Positions 17,439 through 27,276 of a stretch of 64,000 nucleotides of DNA are shown here, one piece after another. The DNA comes from Xenorhabdus mauleonii (GTDB taxonomy: Bacteria; Pseudomonadota; Gammaproteobacteria; Enterobacterales; Enterobacteriaceae): positions 1-64,000 of the forward strand of contig NZ_FORG01000023.1 in the NCBI RefSeq assembly GCF_900113945.1, written 5' to 3'. The first letter of the stretch is position 1, and every line of letters starts with the position of its first letter. The notes below the pieces were generated by a model. That model did not search any database, was not told where the DNA came from, and saw only the letters and a list, made by a program, of their open reading frames with translations. Both the position numbers and the translations under genes were made by a program.

Positions 17439-18194
17439 TTATACATGAAGCAATCTAAGTTGCTGCAAGTTTCCTTGTAGTGACAAATCGGTTTTCAATG
17501 AAGCAACTTCACGGCTGATATAGGCAATTTCTTTGTGGGAAACCAATTTATTGCGCCATTTATCCGGTTGACTATCCAAGTGTTGGTACAAATTATCCAG
17601 CGAACCCGCCTGTTGTAGCAGGGCTGAGGCAGTTTTGGGGCCAATGCCTTGCACGCCGGGTATTTTACTGCTGCTGATACCCGCAAGCCCCCAATAATCG
17701 GGCAGTTGATTTGGGATAACGCCGAACTCTTGCTGAACAAACGGTAAATCCAGCCAGCGCTTTTGGAAATAATCGCGGATTTGGATATTGGGAGAGAGAA
17801 GCTGACAGTAGCCTTTATCTGTGGAAACGATTGTGACACGGTGCCCAGTATTGGCGACTTTTATTGCCAAGGTTGCTGCCAAATCATCGGCTTCATGGCC
17901 TTCAGCATGCCAGCACGCGACGCCCAATTCAGCAAAGGCTTGCTTAATCAGCGGCATTTCTTGTTGCAAGTTGTCCGGCATGGCGGAACGGCCGGCTTTA
18001 TAGTCAGGAAGAAGGTTATGGCGCCAGCTATGGCTGCGATCATCTTCATCAAACACTGCAACGGCATGAGTTGGCGAAGCGTGGGTGATTAATTGTTTTA
18101 ACGCATGCTCACAGGCAGGGATACAAGGGCTGCCCTGCACTGCATGGATGCGTCGGATTAGATTCAGGGCGTCTACAATCAAAAGGTGTATCAT
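17439..18194 (-). CDS. xni: Flap endonuclease Xni
   Basis: A 251-residue protein of the 5'-3' exonuclease/flap endonuclease family, as long as E. coli Xni (ExoIX). Start 18194 ([19 protein letters not shown]) is preferred: GGAG lies nine bases before it, while the upstream ATG 18209 would contain that site. Conserved metal-binding acidic patches are seen in [15 protein letters not shown] and [12 protein letters not shown], and a helix-hairpin-helix in [18 protein letters not shown]. It cuts branched DNA and is thought to assist Pol I in repair. Confidence 0.92.
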   Translation of the reverse strand: MIHLLIVDALNLIRRIHAVQGSPCIPACEHALKQLITHASPTHAVAVFDEDDRSHSWRHNLLPDYKAGRSAMPDNLQQEMPLIKQAFAELGVACWHAEGHEADDLAATLAIKVANTGHRVTIVSTDKGYCQLLSPNIQIRDYFQKRWLDLPFVQQEFGVIPNQLPDYWGLAGISSSKIPGVQGIGPKTASALLQQAGSLDNLYQHLDSQPDKWRNKLVSHKEIAYISREVASLKTDLSLQGNLQQLRLLHV

Positions 18195-18254
18195 GGTCGT
18201 TTGCTCCATCCGTGGATTTATTCCTTGGCTTCAGCCTCATTAGGTATTGATGAA

Positions 18255-18466
18255 TATACATTTCGTCTTTCAAACTGCCTCTTTATTGGCTGCGCTCGCT
18301 CACCCCGGTCACCGTTTTTATAAACACACGGTTATCTATGCTTCCGGGGATTACTGAGAGGCTCCTGCCTCTCTCCGGAGGCCAGCCGTTGGCTGGGAAA
18401 ATTCGTTCCCGGCGAATGTTGTCACTCCCGTGCCGCTGCGATGCAATTTGAAACCCATTGCGTATA
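18255..18466 (+). repeat. Family A intergenic repeat, full-length copy
   Basis: A 212-bp element from TATACATTTCGTCTTTCAAA to GCAATTTGAAACCCATTGCG plus TATA, filling the gap between xni and ppnN. Inside are CACCGTTTTTATAAACACACGGT, the hairpin GAGAGGC-TCCT-GCCTCTC (18356-18373) and GGCCAGCCGTTGGCTGG. This is the most complete copy in the window and defines the long form of the family. Confidence 0.8.
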
Positions 18467-18481
18467 TAAAATATCTGAGCT

Positions 18482-19849
18482 TTATTTGATTATCTCATAA
18501 CATGGCTCATAAGCCGTGCCACCCGGAAGTTTCATGCGATCTTGCTCGACAAAATTTTTCAATAAATTATCCATTCGTCGCATGAGACTGGCATCGCCGT
18601 GGATTTTGAATGCGCCATGCTCTTCGATGGCATGAATACCGACTTCTTTGACATTGCCGGCGACGATGCCTGAGAATGCCCGTCTCAGGGCTGACGCGAG
18701 TTTTTCGGGGGTCTGATTTGGATATAAGTTCAGATCAGCCATATTGTCATGGGTTGGCTCAAATGGAGATTGTAAATCAGAGCTGATTTTCAATGACCAG
18801 TTGAAGCTGTAAGCATCGCCTGTAGCCCGGCGGCTTTCTTTGACGCTCGGCATGGCTCTTTTCATGATGCGGGCGACTTCTGATGGATCATCCACAATAA
18901 TGCGATAGCATTGGCGTGCCTGCTCACCCAGAGTATTAACAATAAATTCATCCAGAACATGGAAATAATCGGCACTTTCTTTCGGCCCGGTTAAAACCAG
19001 CGGAAGAACTTGCTCTTTATTTTCAGGGTTCATCATGATCGACAGCAAATACAGTAACTCTTCAGCCGTTCCCACCCCGCCAGGAAAGATAATAATGCCG
19101 TGGGCAATACGGACAAATGCCTCCAGGCGTTTCTCGATGTCCGGCATGATGATCAGTTCATTCACCAATGGATTGGGAGGCTCTGCCGCGATGATTGAAG
19201 GTTCGGTAATGCCGACAAAACGGCTTTTCCTGTAATTCTGCTGGGCATGTCCCACTGCTGCGCCCTTCATGGGCGCTTCCATTGCGCCCGGCCCGCAACC
19301 GGTACAAATGTTCAGTTCCCGTAACCCCAGCTCATTCCCAACTTTGCGTCCGTACAAGTATTCGCGTTCATTGATGGAATGCCCTCCCCAACAGACGATC
19401 ATATTGGGATCTTCTGCGATATGCAGCGCCTTGGCATTACGCAGGATAGAGAAAATGGTGCTGGTGATATGCGTACCATTTTCTAAATTCAGGGTATGGT
19501 TTTGTTCGTCCTTCACAATTTGTGCATGAACGAACAGGATATCCCGCAGGACGGCAAATAAGTTTGCTTGCAGGGAACGGATGATTGTGCCATCAACGAA
19601 AGCTTCTTCCGGAGGGTTGACCAGCTCCAGTTTGACGCCGCGCTCCCGGCGCAACACGTTGATATCAAAATCTTCGTATTTTAAGAGTAATTCTTTACTG
19701 TTATCTGTTTGGCTACCAGAGTTGAGTACAGCCAGTGAACAATTACGGAACAGGCGGTATAGATCACTGCTTGCTGTACGCTTAAGCATATCTACTTCAA
19801 GTTGTGAGAGTAGATCCATTGACCCTAATGGGTTGACATGTGTAATCAA
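18482..19849 (-). CDS. ppnN: Nucleotide 5'-monophosphate nucleosidase PpnN
   Basis: PpnN splits purine and pyrimidine nucleoside monophosphates into base and ribose 5-phosphate; in E. coli (p)ppGpp stimulates it. The 455-residue protein matches E. coli PpnN (YgdH) throughout. The LOG-type motif [15 protein letters not shown] and the segment [16 protein letters not shown] mark the catalytic core, and flanking N- and C-terminal regions give the long form of the family. It is read in the same direction as queF, with only 23 bp between them, so the two may be cotranscribed. Confidence 0.93.
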   Translation of the reverse strand: MITHVNPLGSMDLLSQLEVDMLKRTASSDLYRLFRNCSLAVLNSGSQTDNSKELLLKYEDFDINVLRRERGVKLELVNPPEEAFVDGTIIRSLQANLFAVLRDILFVHAQIVKDEQNHTLNLENGTHITSTIFSILRNAKALHIAEDPNMIVCWGGHSINEREYLYGRKVGNELGLRELNICTGCGPGAMEAPMKGAAVGHAQQNYRKSRFVGITEPSIIAAEPPNPLVNELIIMPDIEKRLEAFVRIAHGIIIFPGGVGTAEELLYLLSIMMNPENKEQVLPLVLTGPKESADYFHVLDEFIVNTLGEQARQCYRIIVDDPSEVARIMKRAMPSVKESRRATGDAYSFNWSLKISSDLQSPFEPTHDNMADLNLYPNQTPEKLASALRRAFSGIVAGNVKEVGIHAIEEHGAFKIHGDASLMRRMDNLLKNFVEQDRMKLPGGTAYEPCYEIIK

Positions 19850-19872
19850 TTAAAACTCCTTTGCCCTGTCGG

Positions 19873-20718
19873 TTATTGGCGGGCCAGTCTTCCGGTTGCT
19901 GGCGTAAACTCTTCATTGCTGCGCCATGGATTGATATCTAACCCTCCGCGGCGGGTATAGCGTGCATAAACAGTGAGTTTTTCAGGGGCGCACAGCATCA
20001 TTAAGTCGTTGAAAATACGCTCGACACATTGTTCATGAAATTCATTGTGATGGCGGAAAGAGACTAAATAGCGCAATAATTTTTCTTGATCAATTTTTGC
20101 GCCTTTATAGCGAATCATAACGGAGCCCCAATCGGGTTGATGGGTTATCAGGCAATTTGATTTTAATAAATGACTGACTAATGTTTCTTCAACGACAGGG
20201 CCGATTGCTGCGTTATTAAGATAATCACGATTGAACTGATATTCATTAATTTCAATGTCCTGATTATCGATGCATTCTCCTGCAAATTCGGCAATGGGTT
20301 GTTGATTAAAGCTGTGCAGGGGATGCAAAACCACTTCAATATCACCGTTGGCACAAGCAGATAAATCTTGCTGCAATGTTTTTTGTACAGTCTCCCAATC
20401 TGCAAAGCGAGTTTGGTTAAAACTGTTCAGGTAAAGTTTAAAGCTTTTTGATTCGATAAGATTTTCACTGTCTGCGCTCAGGCTGACATGACCGATAGCG
20501 ACCTGAGGAACGCCACGTGCATTGAGCCAGGACAGTTCGTACATTGTCCAGATATCGGCACCATGAAAAGGAAGATTTTCGGGGAATAGTTCAAGCGGTT
20601 CACGGTTCATGCTGCGGGGAACGGCTTGTAATAATGTAGGATTGTAGTTATCGCAGTAGGAAGTTGGTTTACCTAACGTGAGCTGGGCAAGAGATTGATT
20701 ATCCTGATATAAAGACAT
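19873..20718 (-). CDS. queF: NADPH-dependent 7-cyano-7-deazaguanine reductase QueF
   Basis: QueF reduces preQ0 to preQ1 in queuosine synthesis for tRNA anticodons. The 281-residue protein is the long, two-domain (YqcD) type. The active-site cysteine lies in [16 protein letters not shown], with the second-half substrate region [14 protein letters not shown]. In E. coli queF and syd are neighbours; here about 5.5 kb of accessory DNA separates them. Confidence 0.94.
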   Translation of the reverse strand: MSLYQDNQSLAQLTLGKPTSYCDNYNPTLLQAVPRSMNREPLELFPENLPFHGADIWTMYELSWLNARGVPQVAIGHVSLSADSENLIESKSFKLYLNSFNQTRFADWETVQKTLQQDLSACANGDIEVVLHPLHSFNQQPIAEFAGECIDNQDIEINEYQFNRDYLNNAAIGPVVEETLVSHLLKSNCLITHQPDWGSVMIRYKGAKIDQEKLLRYLVSFRHHNEFHEQCVERIFNDLMMLCAPEKLTVYARYTRRGGLDINPWRSNEEFTPATGRLARQ

Positions 20719-21281
20719 TAGAATTCCTTAGGTCTGAAGAATCTTTCGACTGTGAGATAGTTTTTAGTTATGTGATAGTCTTTAGTGTACCAAGGAATTT
20801 TGATGCTTCGTATTTTTATTGTGCTTACTTAGTAAGCTTAACGAGTAGCATTGGCCAGTGAGATCAGCAAGTTTCCTTAAGCCTGCACAGTGCTGTCTTT
20901 GCAAAATGCATGAGAAAAGATTATCGGTAATTTTACCTCAAGAGAATATTATATTTTGTCTCAATCAATTTAGCGTCAATCAATGAATTGACTCTATGCT
21001 ATAAATAAGAACCAATTCATTTTCATATTGTTTTTTTCTTATACTGATGTCACTAATTCTGTTTTACTTAGAAAATTAATTGGCTTAATTCGATATTCAT
21101 TATTTTAAACTCCCTTTTTAATATCTTAAATATAAAGGTAGTTTATGGGAGAGGGGAAGTGCATGAAATAGGTGGTGAAAATAAAAGTAATATAACATAA
21201 TTGAAGAATGGCGTGGGGGATTGTTAAGCTAAATGCGCTATGTTATTTAATTCTTCCCAAGGGCATCATAGGAGAATGAAC
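20719..21281 (+). other. Gene-free gap upstream of queF and the Gly-rich gene
   Basis: An AT-rich 560-bp stretch without a credible gene. It must contain promoters for queF (leftward) and for the glycine-rich peptide gene (rightward). A small palindrome GCTTACTTAGTAAGC lies near 20823. No riboswitch-like structure for queuosine precursors was recognised. Confidence 0.5.
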
Positions 21282-21584
21282 ATGAAAAAAATCGTAGCAA
21301 TTTTATTTATATCTATAATAAGTATCCCTTTCTTATTACAGGCTAAAACCAACAATGAAGTGAATATTTCAAAAAAGCTGGATTGCCGCAATTTAAATGG
21401 ACAGCCGGGGCAAAATGGTAAAGATGGTATACCTAATAGTCATTGCAAAGATGGCGGAAAAGGGGGAGATGGAAAATTACCGGGGCAATCTGGTGGCAAC
21501 GGCGGTAATGGCGCACCTGGTGGTAATGGTGGCGATGGGGGAAATGGCGCAGTGGGAGGCAATGGAGGTGATGGCGGCTCATGA
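21282..21584 (+). CDS. Secreted glycine-rich collagen-like peptide
   Basis: A 100-residue protein, ATG 21282 with AGGAGA six bases upstream (an in-frame ATG at 21276 sits too near the site). A signal peptide (KKIVAILFISIISIPFLLQA) is followed by a short spacer with NNEVNISKKLDCRNLNG, then an almost pure Gly-X-Y or GGN/GGD array (GQPGQNGKDG, GGNGGNGAPGGNGGDGG) to the end. Two cysteines (DCRN, SHCKDG) could form a disulfide. No family is recognised; a secreted structural, surface or antimicrobial-like peptide is possible. It stands next to two oxidase genes inside an insertion between queF and syd. Confidence 0.65.
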   Translation: MKKIVAILFISIISIPFLLQAKTNNEVNISKKLDCRNLNGQPGQNGKDGIPNSHCKDGGKGGDGKLPGQSGGNGGNGAPGGNGGDGGNGAVGGNGGDGGS

Positions 21585-21717
21585 ACAGGTGGAATATAAC
21601 AGGTTAAAAATGATTACCTTTCATTCTGATTTCATCGGTTAGATCAACAAGGTAATACACTTTAATGGCTGCATTAATAAAAAAACTGTCATTGAAAACT
21701 ATTTGAAGCTTGTCTTA

Positions 21718-21810
21718 TATACGCATCGTATTTCAAGGCGCATGTATTATCATCCCGCGACGCGGGATGATAATACGTTGCTTCCTGAAACTTGGAGTTA
21801 ATAGGGTATA
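21718..21810 (+). repeat. Family B palindromic repeat, copy 2
   Basis: A 93-bp copy nearly identical to 8045-8137, with the same perfect inverted repeat (arm GTATTATCATCCCGCG) and the same TATAC... and ...GGGTATA ends. The near identity of two copies 13.7 kb apart suggests recent spread or gene conversion. Confidence 0.85.
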
Positions 21811-21950
21811 TACTTTTTTAAAAATGCAGAGAGAAAATAAGACAGTCTGAGGGATTGTTTTTTTATTTGATAATACATATAGATGTTTTCAGTTTTTCCT
21901 TTATTAACACCTGATGTTTATTTGAACTTAGATAAGTAACTGATATTATT

Positions 21951-21976
21951 CATGGGGCGTAATGCCCCATGTTTTT
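21951..21976 (+). terminator. Hairpin with T run
   Basis: Arms CATGGGGC (21951-21958) and GCCCCATG (21964-21971) pair perfectly and are followed by five T on the plus strand. It lies 370 bp after the glycine-rich gene and before the end of the convergent oxidase gene, so it can end plus-strand transcription. Confidence 0.6.
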
Positions 21977-22037
21977 AGTTATTTCCTTTAATATTTAAAA
22001 TAGACTAATGCGTTGATTTTATTTCTGAAAAGGTAAG

Positions 22038-23750
22038 TTAATTATCAGCAGAAAATAATTTATCCAGTAAGGGTGATCTAAATATATGATGTGGATCATG
22101 TTTTTGTAATGCTGATACGGCTGAAACCCAATTATTATCAGCAGGTAAGCCTTCAGTAAATGAGGCCGGAATTGTCTTTGTTAAAATCTCTTTATCTTCC
22201 CACGCTGACGTTTTGCCATATGCCCAACCTTTACTCCACTCAACACGGGCTGAAGCGTATGTACCATTAAATTCTTGAAACAACCATTTTTCAAATTGAC
22301 GGAGAAACTCAATGGCATGCGGGGTGTTCGGAAACGTCAAAATATCCAGCCAAATGGCAACATCCCATTCCGGTTTATCCGGGCGTGGCCGAATAGCCGA
22401 TAAACTGGAAGCTGCGGCATTTTCAACCATCACCTCAGAAGGGGAATCCAATCCTGTGACTCGTACTTCAATTGGGCCGTTGATGGGGTATTTCCCTGCC
22501 TTAGCAAACTTCACGAGCATATTTTTCCACTGATCATAAAAAACGTGGAGTACACGCTGAATATCTGCACGCCGTGTTAATACGGCATAGCCATTTGCCG
22601 TTACGCGCAGAGTCGTGGGTTTCACATATAACAGGACATTTTTGCTCCAACCCCAGATATCTTTGGCATTCCCTTGCAAGGCTGCGTTGACAAGTTGATA
22701 TTTCATTTCTCCCATCAAGGGAGTGACTTTCGGTGCCGTGGAAAAAATCATCGACGAAAGATCTGATACGACTAATGGGACATTATCGGAAAACGGATAA
22801 TTATAGGGAGTCTTAACTTCAACACTGGATGGCGGGCGGGTTGGGGCGACACTCCAGACTTTCAGCCATGGTTTATTTGTAAAGGGAAATAAAATAACTT
22901 CAACCCGACCACTTTTATCCAAAAGTTGTTTAATGGTTTGTTGATATTGTGTGTCTTCCGGAGCAGAAAACAGCTCATCCATCGAAATGTGGGTAAAACT
23001 TTGACAACGTAAGCGCTGGTTTTTTCCTGCTTGAAATTGCACTTCCAGAATGAGAGAGCTGCCGATATGCGTTAATAAAGGCGCACAGTCCGGGTTGCTT
23101 CGTTCAAAACGTTTAATAATGTATTGCTGACTTTTGTCATCCCAAACGACGGCAGACAGAGATAATATTGTGTTGCTGATAGAGCCGTAAGTATGCCCAG
23201 ACTGTGGAACTTCATCGAGCGCTTTGATGGCGGTTCCGTGCCCCCCGATTGCGAGAACGCCCCCTAATGTTAAATCTCCGGGTGCAGGAGTTGCGGCGAA
23301 ACCCAGACCTTGCTCTTCCATCCGGGTCATCAATGTTTCCATCAGGATGGCGGTTTGTGCTGTGACGATGGAAAATTCAGACTGGTGCTCAATATTAACG
23401 TTGGTGAAATGCTTGGAGAGATCCATCAATATAATGCGATTACTGGTATTTTGATTGGATGCCAATACTAAAGGTGACCAGTTATGAGCCTGCCCAATAG
23501 GCCTTACCTTATAATTCTCCTTCCATGCCCAGTTGACAACGGAAATGACCTCCGCTGAAGAACGTGGCATACAACATGGCATATTGGGGACGTTAATTTC
23601 TCCTGACCAATTTTTGAATATTATCTTTTTACATTCTATTTCTTTAGGGAAATTGGATAAGTGACAGTCTAAATCAACAACAATATTTTCTTGTGATTGA
23701 TGATAGGGTGGTTGATTATAAGATTGTTTGATCAAATCAGATGAGGACAT
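22038..23750 (-). CDS. Cholesterol-oxidase-like FAD-linked oxidase (copy 1)
   Basis: A 570-residue VAO-type flavoprotein. The N-terminal FAD domain has RPIGQAHNWSPL, where H89 is at the usual place of the covalent FAD link, and the loop TPAPGDLTLGGVLAIGGHGT. The C-terminal half resembles the substrate-binding domain of class II cholesterol oxidases, including a GPIEVRVTG stretch that may hold the catalytic Glu-x-Arg pair. There is no signal peptide. Such enzymes oxidise 3-beta-hydroxysterols with oxygen and give hydrogen peroxide; the real substrate is unknown. It is the downstream member of a tandem pair. Confidence 0.75.
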   Translation of the reverse strand: MSSSDLIKQSYNQPPYHQSQENIVVDLDCHLSNFPKEIECKKIIFKNWSGEINVPNMPCCMPRSSAEVISVVNWAWKENYKVRPIGQAHNWSPLVLASNQNTSNRIILMDLSKHFTNVNIEHQSEFSIVTAQTAILMETLMTRMEEQGLGFAATPAPGDLTLGGVLAIGGHGTAIKALDEVPQSGHTYGSISNTILSLSAVVWDDKSQQYIIKRFERSNPDCAPLLTHIGSSLILEVQFQAGKNQRLRCQSFTHISMDELFSAPEDTQYQQTIKQLLDKSGRVEVILFPFTNKPWLKVWSVAPTRPPSSVEVKTPYNYPFSDNVPLVVSDLSSMIFSTAPKVTPLMGEMKYQLVNAALQGNAKDIWGWSKNVLLYVKPTTLRVTANGYAVLTRRADIQRVLHVFYDQWKNMLVKFAKAGKYPINGPIEVRVTGLDSPSEVMVENAAASSLSAIRPRPDKPEWDVAIWLDILTFPNTPHAIEFLRQFEKWLFQEFNGTYASARVEWSKGWAYGKTSAWEDKEILTKTIPASFTEGLPADNNWVSAVSALQKHDPHHIFRSPLLDKLFSADN

Positions 23751-23882
23751 TTTTTATTTCCTTTTTCTATTGACTTGCATTGAAGTTTTTAATGTGAATT
23801 TAAAAAAACGCATCCATTAAAAATCATTGCCATGTAAATAAAAAAGGAAAGCCATAGTCTCTTTGATAGAACAAATCCGGGG

Positions 23883-23926
23883 TTGATAATCGGCAAATAT
23901 GTGGATATATCATTGCCGATTATCAA
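23883..23926 (-). other. Intercistronic stem-loop between the two oxidase genes
   Basis: Arms TTGATAATCGGCAA (23883-23896) and TTGCCGATTATCAA (23913-23926) are perfect 14-bp inverted repeats just after the stop of the upstream oxidase gene. No T run follows on the minus strand. It may protect the 3' end of the first message or act as a weak terminator. Confidence 0.55.
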
Positions 23927-23935
23927 AAGGGGGGA

Positions 23936-25597
23936 TTAAATAGAAAATAACTTATCTAAGAAAGTTGATCTAAATATGTGATGAGGATCGTGTTTGTTCA
24001 ATAAAGAAATTGTTGCTGCCCAGTTGCTGTCAGCAGGTTGACCATCAGTAAATGATGCCGGGATTTTTTGTGTGAGTACATCTTCATCTTCCCATGCCGC
24101 ATTTTTAGTGTATGCCCAGCCTTTGCTCCATTCAACCCGAGCTGCTGCATAAGTGCCATTAAATTCCTGAAACAACCATTGCTCAAATCTGCGCATAAAT
24201 TCAGGTGCGTAGCGAGTGCCTGGAATAGTCAAAATATCCAGCCAAACAGCCGTATCCCATTCAGGTTTATCCGGGCGTGGGCGAAGAGCAGATAAACTGG
24301 GAATAGCGGCACCTTGATGTACGACTTCAGAAGGTGTATCTAATCCGGTTACTCGCACTTCAAGCGGGCCATTGATAGGATATTTTTCATTATCTTCGAA
24401 CTCCTCTATGAGTGTTTTCCAATAAGTATAAAATACGCTCAATACTCGTTGTACATCTGCACGGCGTGTTAACACGACATATCCATTGGCGGTAACCTGC
24501 AGAGTGGTTGGTTTGACGTATAGCAGTAGGTTTTTACTCCAACCCCAGATGTCTTTTCCCTGTTTTGATAAGTGATCGACAATATAATTGTATTGTATTG
24601 TACATGCAGTTGGAGTGAAACTCGGATAACCCTTAAGGCCATCAGTGAGTTGTTTTACTGTAGCCTCAGTAGGTTCAGTGAAAGGATAATTATAAGGTGT
24701 GGATACTTCTACGCTGGAATTGGGTTTTTCGGGGGAGAGGCTCCAAATTTTTAACCACGGTTTTTCTGTAAAGGGAAATAAAATGACTTCAATCCGACCC
24801 GATTTATCTAGAAAGTGGCTAATAGTTTGTTTATCCGCATCGGTATTTTGTGGCGATAAAAATAGTTCAGTTGCGGGAATATCCGTAAAACTTTCACACC
24901 TAAGTCGCTGGTTTTTACCTGCCTGTAATTGGGCTTCTAATATCAAAACACTGCCTAAAGATGTTAACAGTGGTGCACAATCTGGGTCAGTCCGTTGAAA
25001 CTCCTTAAGAATATATTTCTGACCTGATTCATCCCATACTACAGCAGAGAAGGATAATATCGAATTGCATAAGGAACCATAAGTGTGCCCATCCTCATTT
25101 TTTTCACCGAGCGCGTTTATGGCGGTTCCATGTCCCCCGATTGCGAGAACGCCCCCAAGCGTTAAATCTCCCGGCGCGGGAGTTGCAGTGAAGCCAAGGC
25201 CATGTTCTTCCATTTTGGTCATCAATGTTTCCATCAACACGCCCGTTTGTGCTTTAACGATGGAAACCGGAGAGGATTGCTCAATGCTTACTTGATTAAA
25301 ATGCGGTTGTAGATCCATGAGCATTATGCGGTTGGCACTTGCTTTCGGTTTAAATATTAAAGGCGACCAATTATGTGATTGTCCAATAGGCCTGACTTTG
25401 TAATCATGCTTTTTGGCCCAATTAACTACCTCAAGAACGTGTTCAATTGTGTCTGGAGTGCAGCATGGAACATGCTCTACTTTGATCTCACGTGACCATG
25501 TTTCAAATTTTCTAAAGTCCCATTTCACATGCTCAGGGAAGCCTGGTAAGTCGCGTGATTGATTTGTGGGAATGTTATCTTGTTTTTCTGTGTGCAT
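23936..25597 (-). CDS. Cholesterol-oxidase-like FAD-linked oxidase (copy 2)
   Basis: A 553-residue paralogue of the neighbouring oxidase, alike over nearly the whole length (shared GDLTLGGVLAIGGHGTAI, DIWGWSKN, VEWSKGWAY, KHDPHHIFRS). The probable covalent FAD histidine is H75 in RPIGQSHNWSPL, and GPLEVRVTGLD is kept. Differences gather in the N-terminal 30 residues and the region around the substrate-domain middle, which suggests a change of substrate after duplication. It is the promoter-proximal gene of the pair. No signal peptide is seen, so export, if any, is by another path. Confidence 0.75.
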   Translation of the reverse strand: MHTEKQDNIPTNQSRDLPGFPEHVKWDFRKFETWSREIKVEHVPCCTPDTIEHVLEVVNWAKKHDYKVRPIGQSHNWSPLIFKPKASANRIMLMDLQPHFNQVSIEQSSPVSIVKAQTGVLMETLMTKMEEHGLGFTATPAPGDLTLGGVLAIGGHGTAINALGEKNEDGHTYGSLCNSILSFSAVVWDESGQKYILKEFQRTDPDCAPLLTSLGSVLILEAQLQAGKNQRLRCESFTDIPATELFLSPQNTDADKQTISHFLDKSGRIEVILFPFTEKPWLKIWSLSPEKPNSSVEVSTPYNYPFTEPTEATVKQLTDGLKGYPSFTPTACTIQYNYIVDHLSKQGKDIWGWSKNLLLYVKPTTLQVTANGYVVLTRRADVQRVLSVFYTYWKTLIEEFEDNEKYPINGPLEVRVTGLDTPSEVVHQGAAIPSLSALRPRPDKPEWDTAVWLDILTIPGTRYAPEFMRRFEQWLFQEFNGTYAAARVEWSKGWAYTKNAAWEDEDVLTQKIPASFTDGQPADSNWAATISLLNKHDPHHIFRSTFLDKLFSI

Positions 25598-26244
25598 TAT
25601 TTTGTATCCTTTATATTAAAACTCCCTTGGTTTTATCAAGGTTTTTAATGTTTATTGTTTTTTGATTGAAATATTTAATATTAATAAAATGATATTGCTG
25701 GTTTGTTTTTTATATCTAATTATCATGCTTCAAGTTTTTTAAATATGACTATCATTAACTCATGCCGGCTTATATGCCGGGAGCTATTTTTGGGAGCGAT
25801 GAATTGTAAAATAAAAATATATATCTGCCGTTTTTAAATTTCTGATTTGTTGACACGCCTTGAAATCCAATAGGTACAATAATTATAGTCGGGAATTTTT
25901 AATGCGAAGGCTAAAGTATGAAATGTTTACTTGGTAGTGCGTGAACAATCGTTTTTTTCGATGTTATACAATATTGGTAATTGTCTATTTCTCTTTTTTA
26001 TTTGTTTGAATAATAAATAAATAATTATGTTGGCGATTAATAGCATTTTGTTGGGGCATGAAGAAAATAATTCTTTAGAGTTTATTGGAATAAATTACAG
26101 ATATACAGGTGATAAAAACTATATCGGGTGATTTTTTATCGCGTGGCAATATGATGTCTAGTTGTTATTTTGCCAAAAAACAGATAAGAATAAGGGAGAT
26201 AGCAGATATATATACTGTAAGATAACGATGGATGATATAACCAG
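25598..26244 (+). other. Gene-free gap between oxidase pair and syd
   Basis: An AT-rich 650-bp gap with promoters presumably for both directions. It holds a hairpin with arms CCGGC/GCCGG near 25764-25780 followed by GAGCTATTTTT, and at about 25857-25877 GCCTTGAAATCCAATAGGTA, which looks like one end of a decayed family A repeat. No gene is recognised. Confidence 0.45.
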
Positions 26245-26805
26245 ATGACTTTTAATGTGACAGAGGCTCTCTCTGATTTTACTCAGCGCTATATTGAATT
26301 GTGGCAGCAGAAAACGGGTTTTCCTCCGGCCAGTGGCGATTTGTATGGTGTACCTTCCCCTTGCATTGAACGCACAGGCGATGGGGTGGTGCATTGGCTT
26401 CCGAAGAAATTTTCTACTCAAGAACGGTTAGGCAAGGTTGAAACAGCACTGGAAATCCAGTTACAGGATTCTGTCCATGATTTCTATGTAACACAGTTTG
26501 CCGGGGATATGGCTGCCAGTTTCGAGGGACAGGAACTGAGTTTGATTCAAGTATGGAGCGAGGATGACTTTATTCGATTGCAGGAAAACCTGATTGGCCA
26601 TCTGGTGACGCAAAAACGCTTAAAGCTCTCACCAACTGTGTTTATTGGCACGACCGATTCTGAAATGGGGTTGATTTCTGTTTGTAATCTAACAGGGCGA
26701 GTGATCCTTGAACAGTTCGGCAGCCAAGAACGGACAGTGCTATCTGAAGATCTAGCTAGTTTCCTTTCAGCTCTCACGCCTTTGTTTTCGCACCCGCATT
26801 CTTAA
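26245..26805 (+). CDS. syd: SecY-interacting protein Syd
   Basis: Syd is a small soluble protein that binds SecY at the inner face of the membrane and can disturb faulty translocons. The 186-residue sequence (conserved [18 protein letters not shown] and [12 protein letters not shown]) matches E. coli Syd. The upstream queF is displaced by accessory genes, while csrB follows as in E. coli. Confidence 0.92.
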   Translation: MTFNVTEALSDFTQRYIELWQQKTGFPPASGDLYGVPSPCIERTGDGVVHWLPKKFSTQERLGKVETALEIQLQDSVHDFYVTQFAGDMAASFEGQELSLIQVWSEDDFIRLQENLIGHLVTQKRLKLSPTVFIGTTDSEMGLISVCNLTGRVILEQFGSQERTVLSEDLASFLSALTPLFSHPHS

Positions 26806-26842
26806 CAGTCAGCAGCCAGTTGCAGATATTGGTCTGTCTTTT

Positions 26843-26860
26843 TGTAAGAGATATCTTACA
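26843..26860 (+). promoter_or_regulatory. GacA/UvrY-type upstream activating box for csrB
   Basis: TGTAAGAGATATCTTACA is a perfect match to the known TGTAAG-N6-CTTACA box bound by GacA/UvrY/VarA response regulators, and is fully palindromic. A second weaker palindromic stretch GTGAGATATCTCTC follows at about 26867-26880. The distance of about 170 bp to the RNA start agrees with the remote boxes of other csrB/rsm genes. Confidence 0.8.
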
Positions 26861-27029
26861 CGTGGCGTGAGATATCTCTCTTAATCACCAGGTGAATATT
26901 TATCATTGATATTATTTGCATTGTATATCAATAGGATGAGGCTATTTTACATAATATCCCTTTTTATCGTATGGCTAACTGTTTAAATTCAGTTTCTTGT
27001 ATTAACAATCCGAATATTAGAAAATTTTA

Positions 27030-27263
27030 CTGTTCCGTAAGGAATCACAGCAAAGCAATAACCAGGGAATAATTCCATCGGGAAGATGGTTCAGGGATGG
27101 TTAGGTACAGGCAGGATGCCAAAAAACGATCAAGATAATAATCAAGTAACGGATAACAGGCAGGGATGTACTTTTGTCAGGGAATGAGCAGGATGCACCC
27201 AATTTAGCCGGATTGCTATGACACCAATATAAGAGGAGAGATTTTTATCTCTCCTCTTTTTTT
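27030..27263 (+). ncRNA. csrB: CsrB-type CsrA-binding small RNA
   Basis: Between syd and yqcC, the E. coli position of csrB, the plus strand carries about eleven GGA motifs, most as CAGGGA or CAGGATG (for example GGTTCAGGGATGG, GGCAGGATGCC, GAGCAGGATGC), and ends in an intrinsic terminator. CsrB binds many CsrA dimers and frees target mRNAs. The 5' end is approximate because the promoter is not clear. At about 235 nt it is shorter than the 369-nt E. coli RNA. In Xenorhabdus and Photorhabdus the Csr system influences motility and secreted products. Confidence 0.85.
27233..27263 (+). terminator. csrB intrinsic terminator
   Basis: Arms GAGGAGAGAT (27233-27242) and ATCTCTCCTC (27247-27256) with a four-T loop are followed by seven T. 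The 5' arm supplies the last GGA motif. Confidence 0.9.
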
Positions 27264-27276
27264 ATTCCGTTCTCTC

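Noticed and set aside
20719-21281. preQ1-type riboswitch in front of queF
   Set aside because: The minus-strand leader shows no short C-rich pseudoknot pattern that I recognise.
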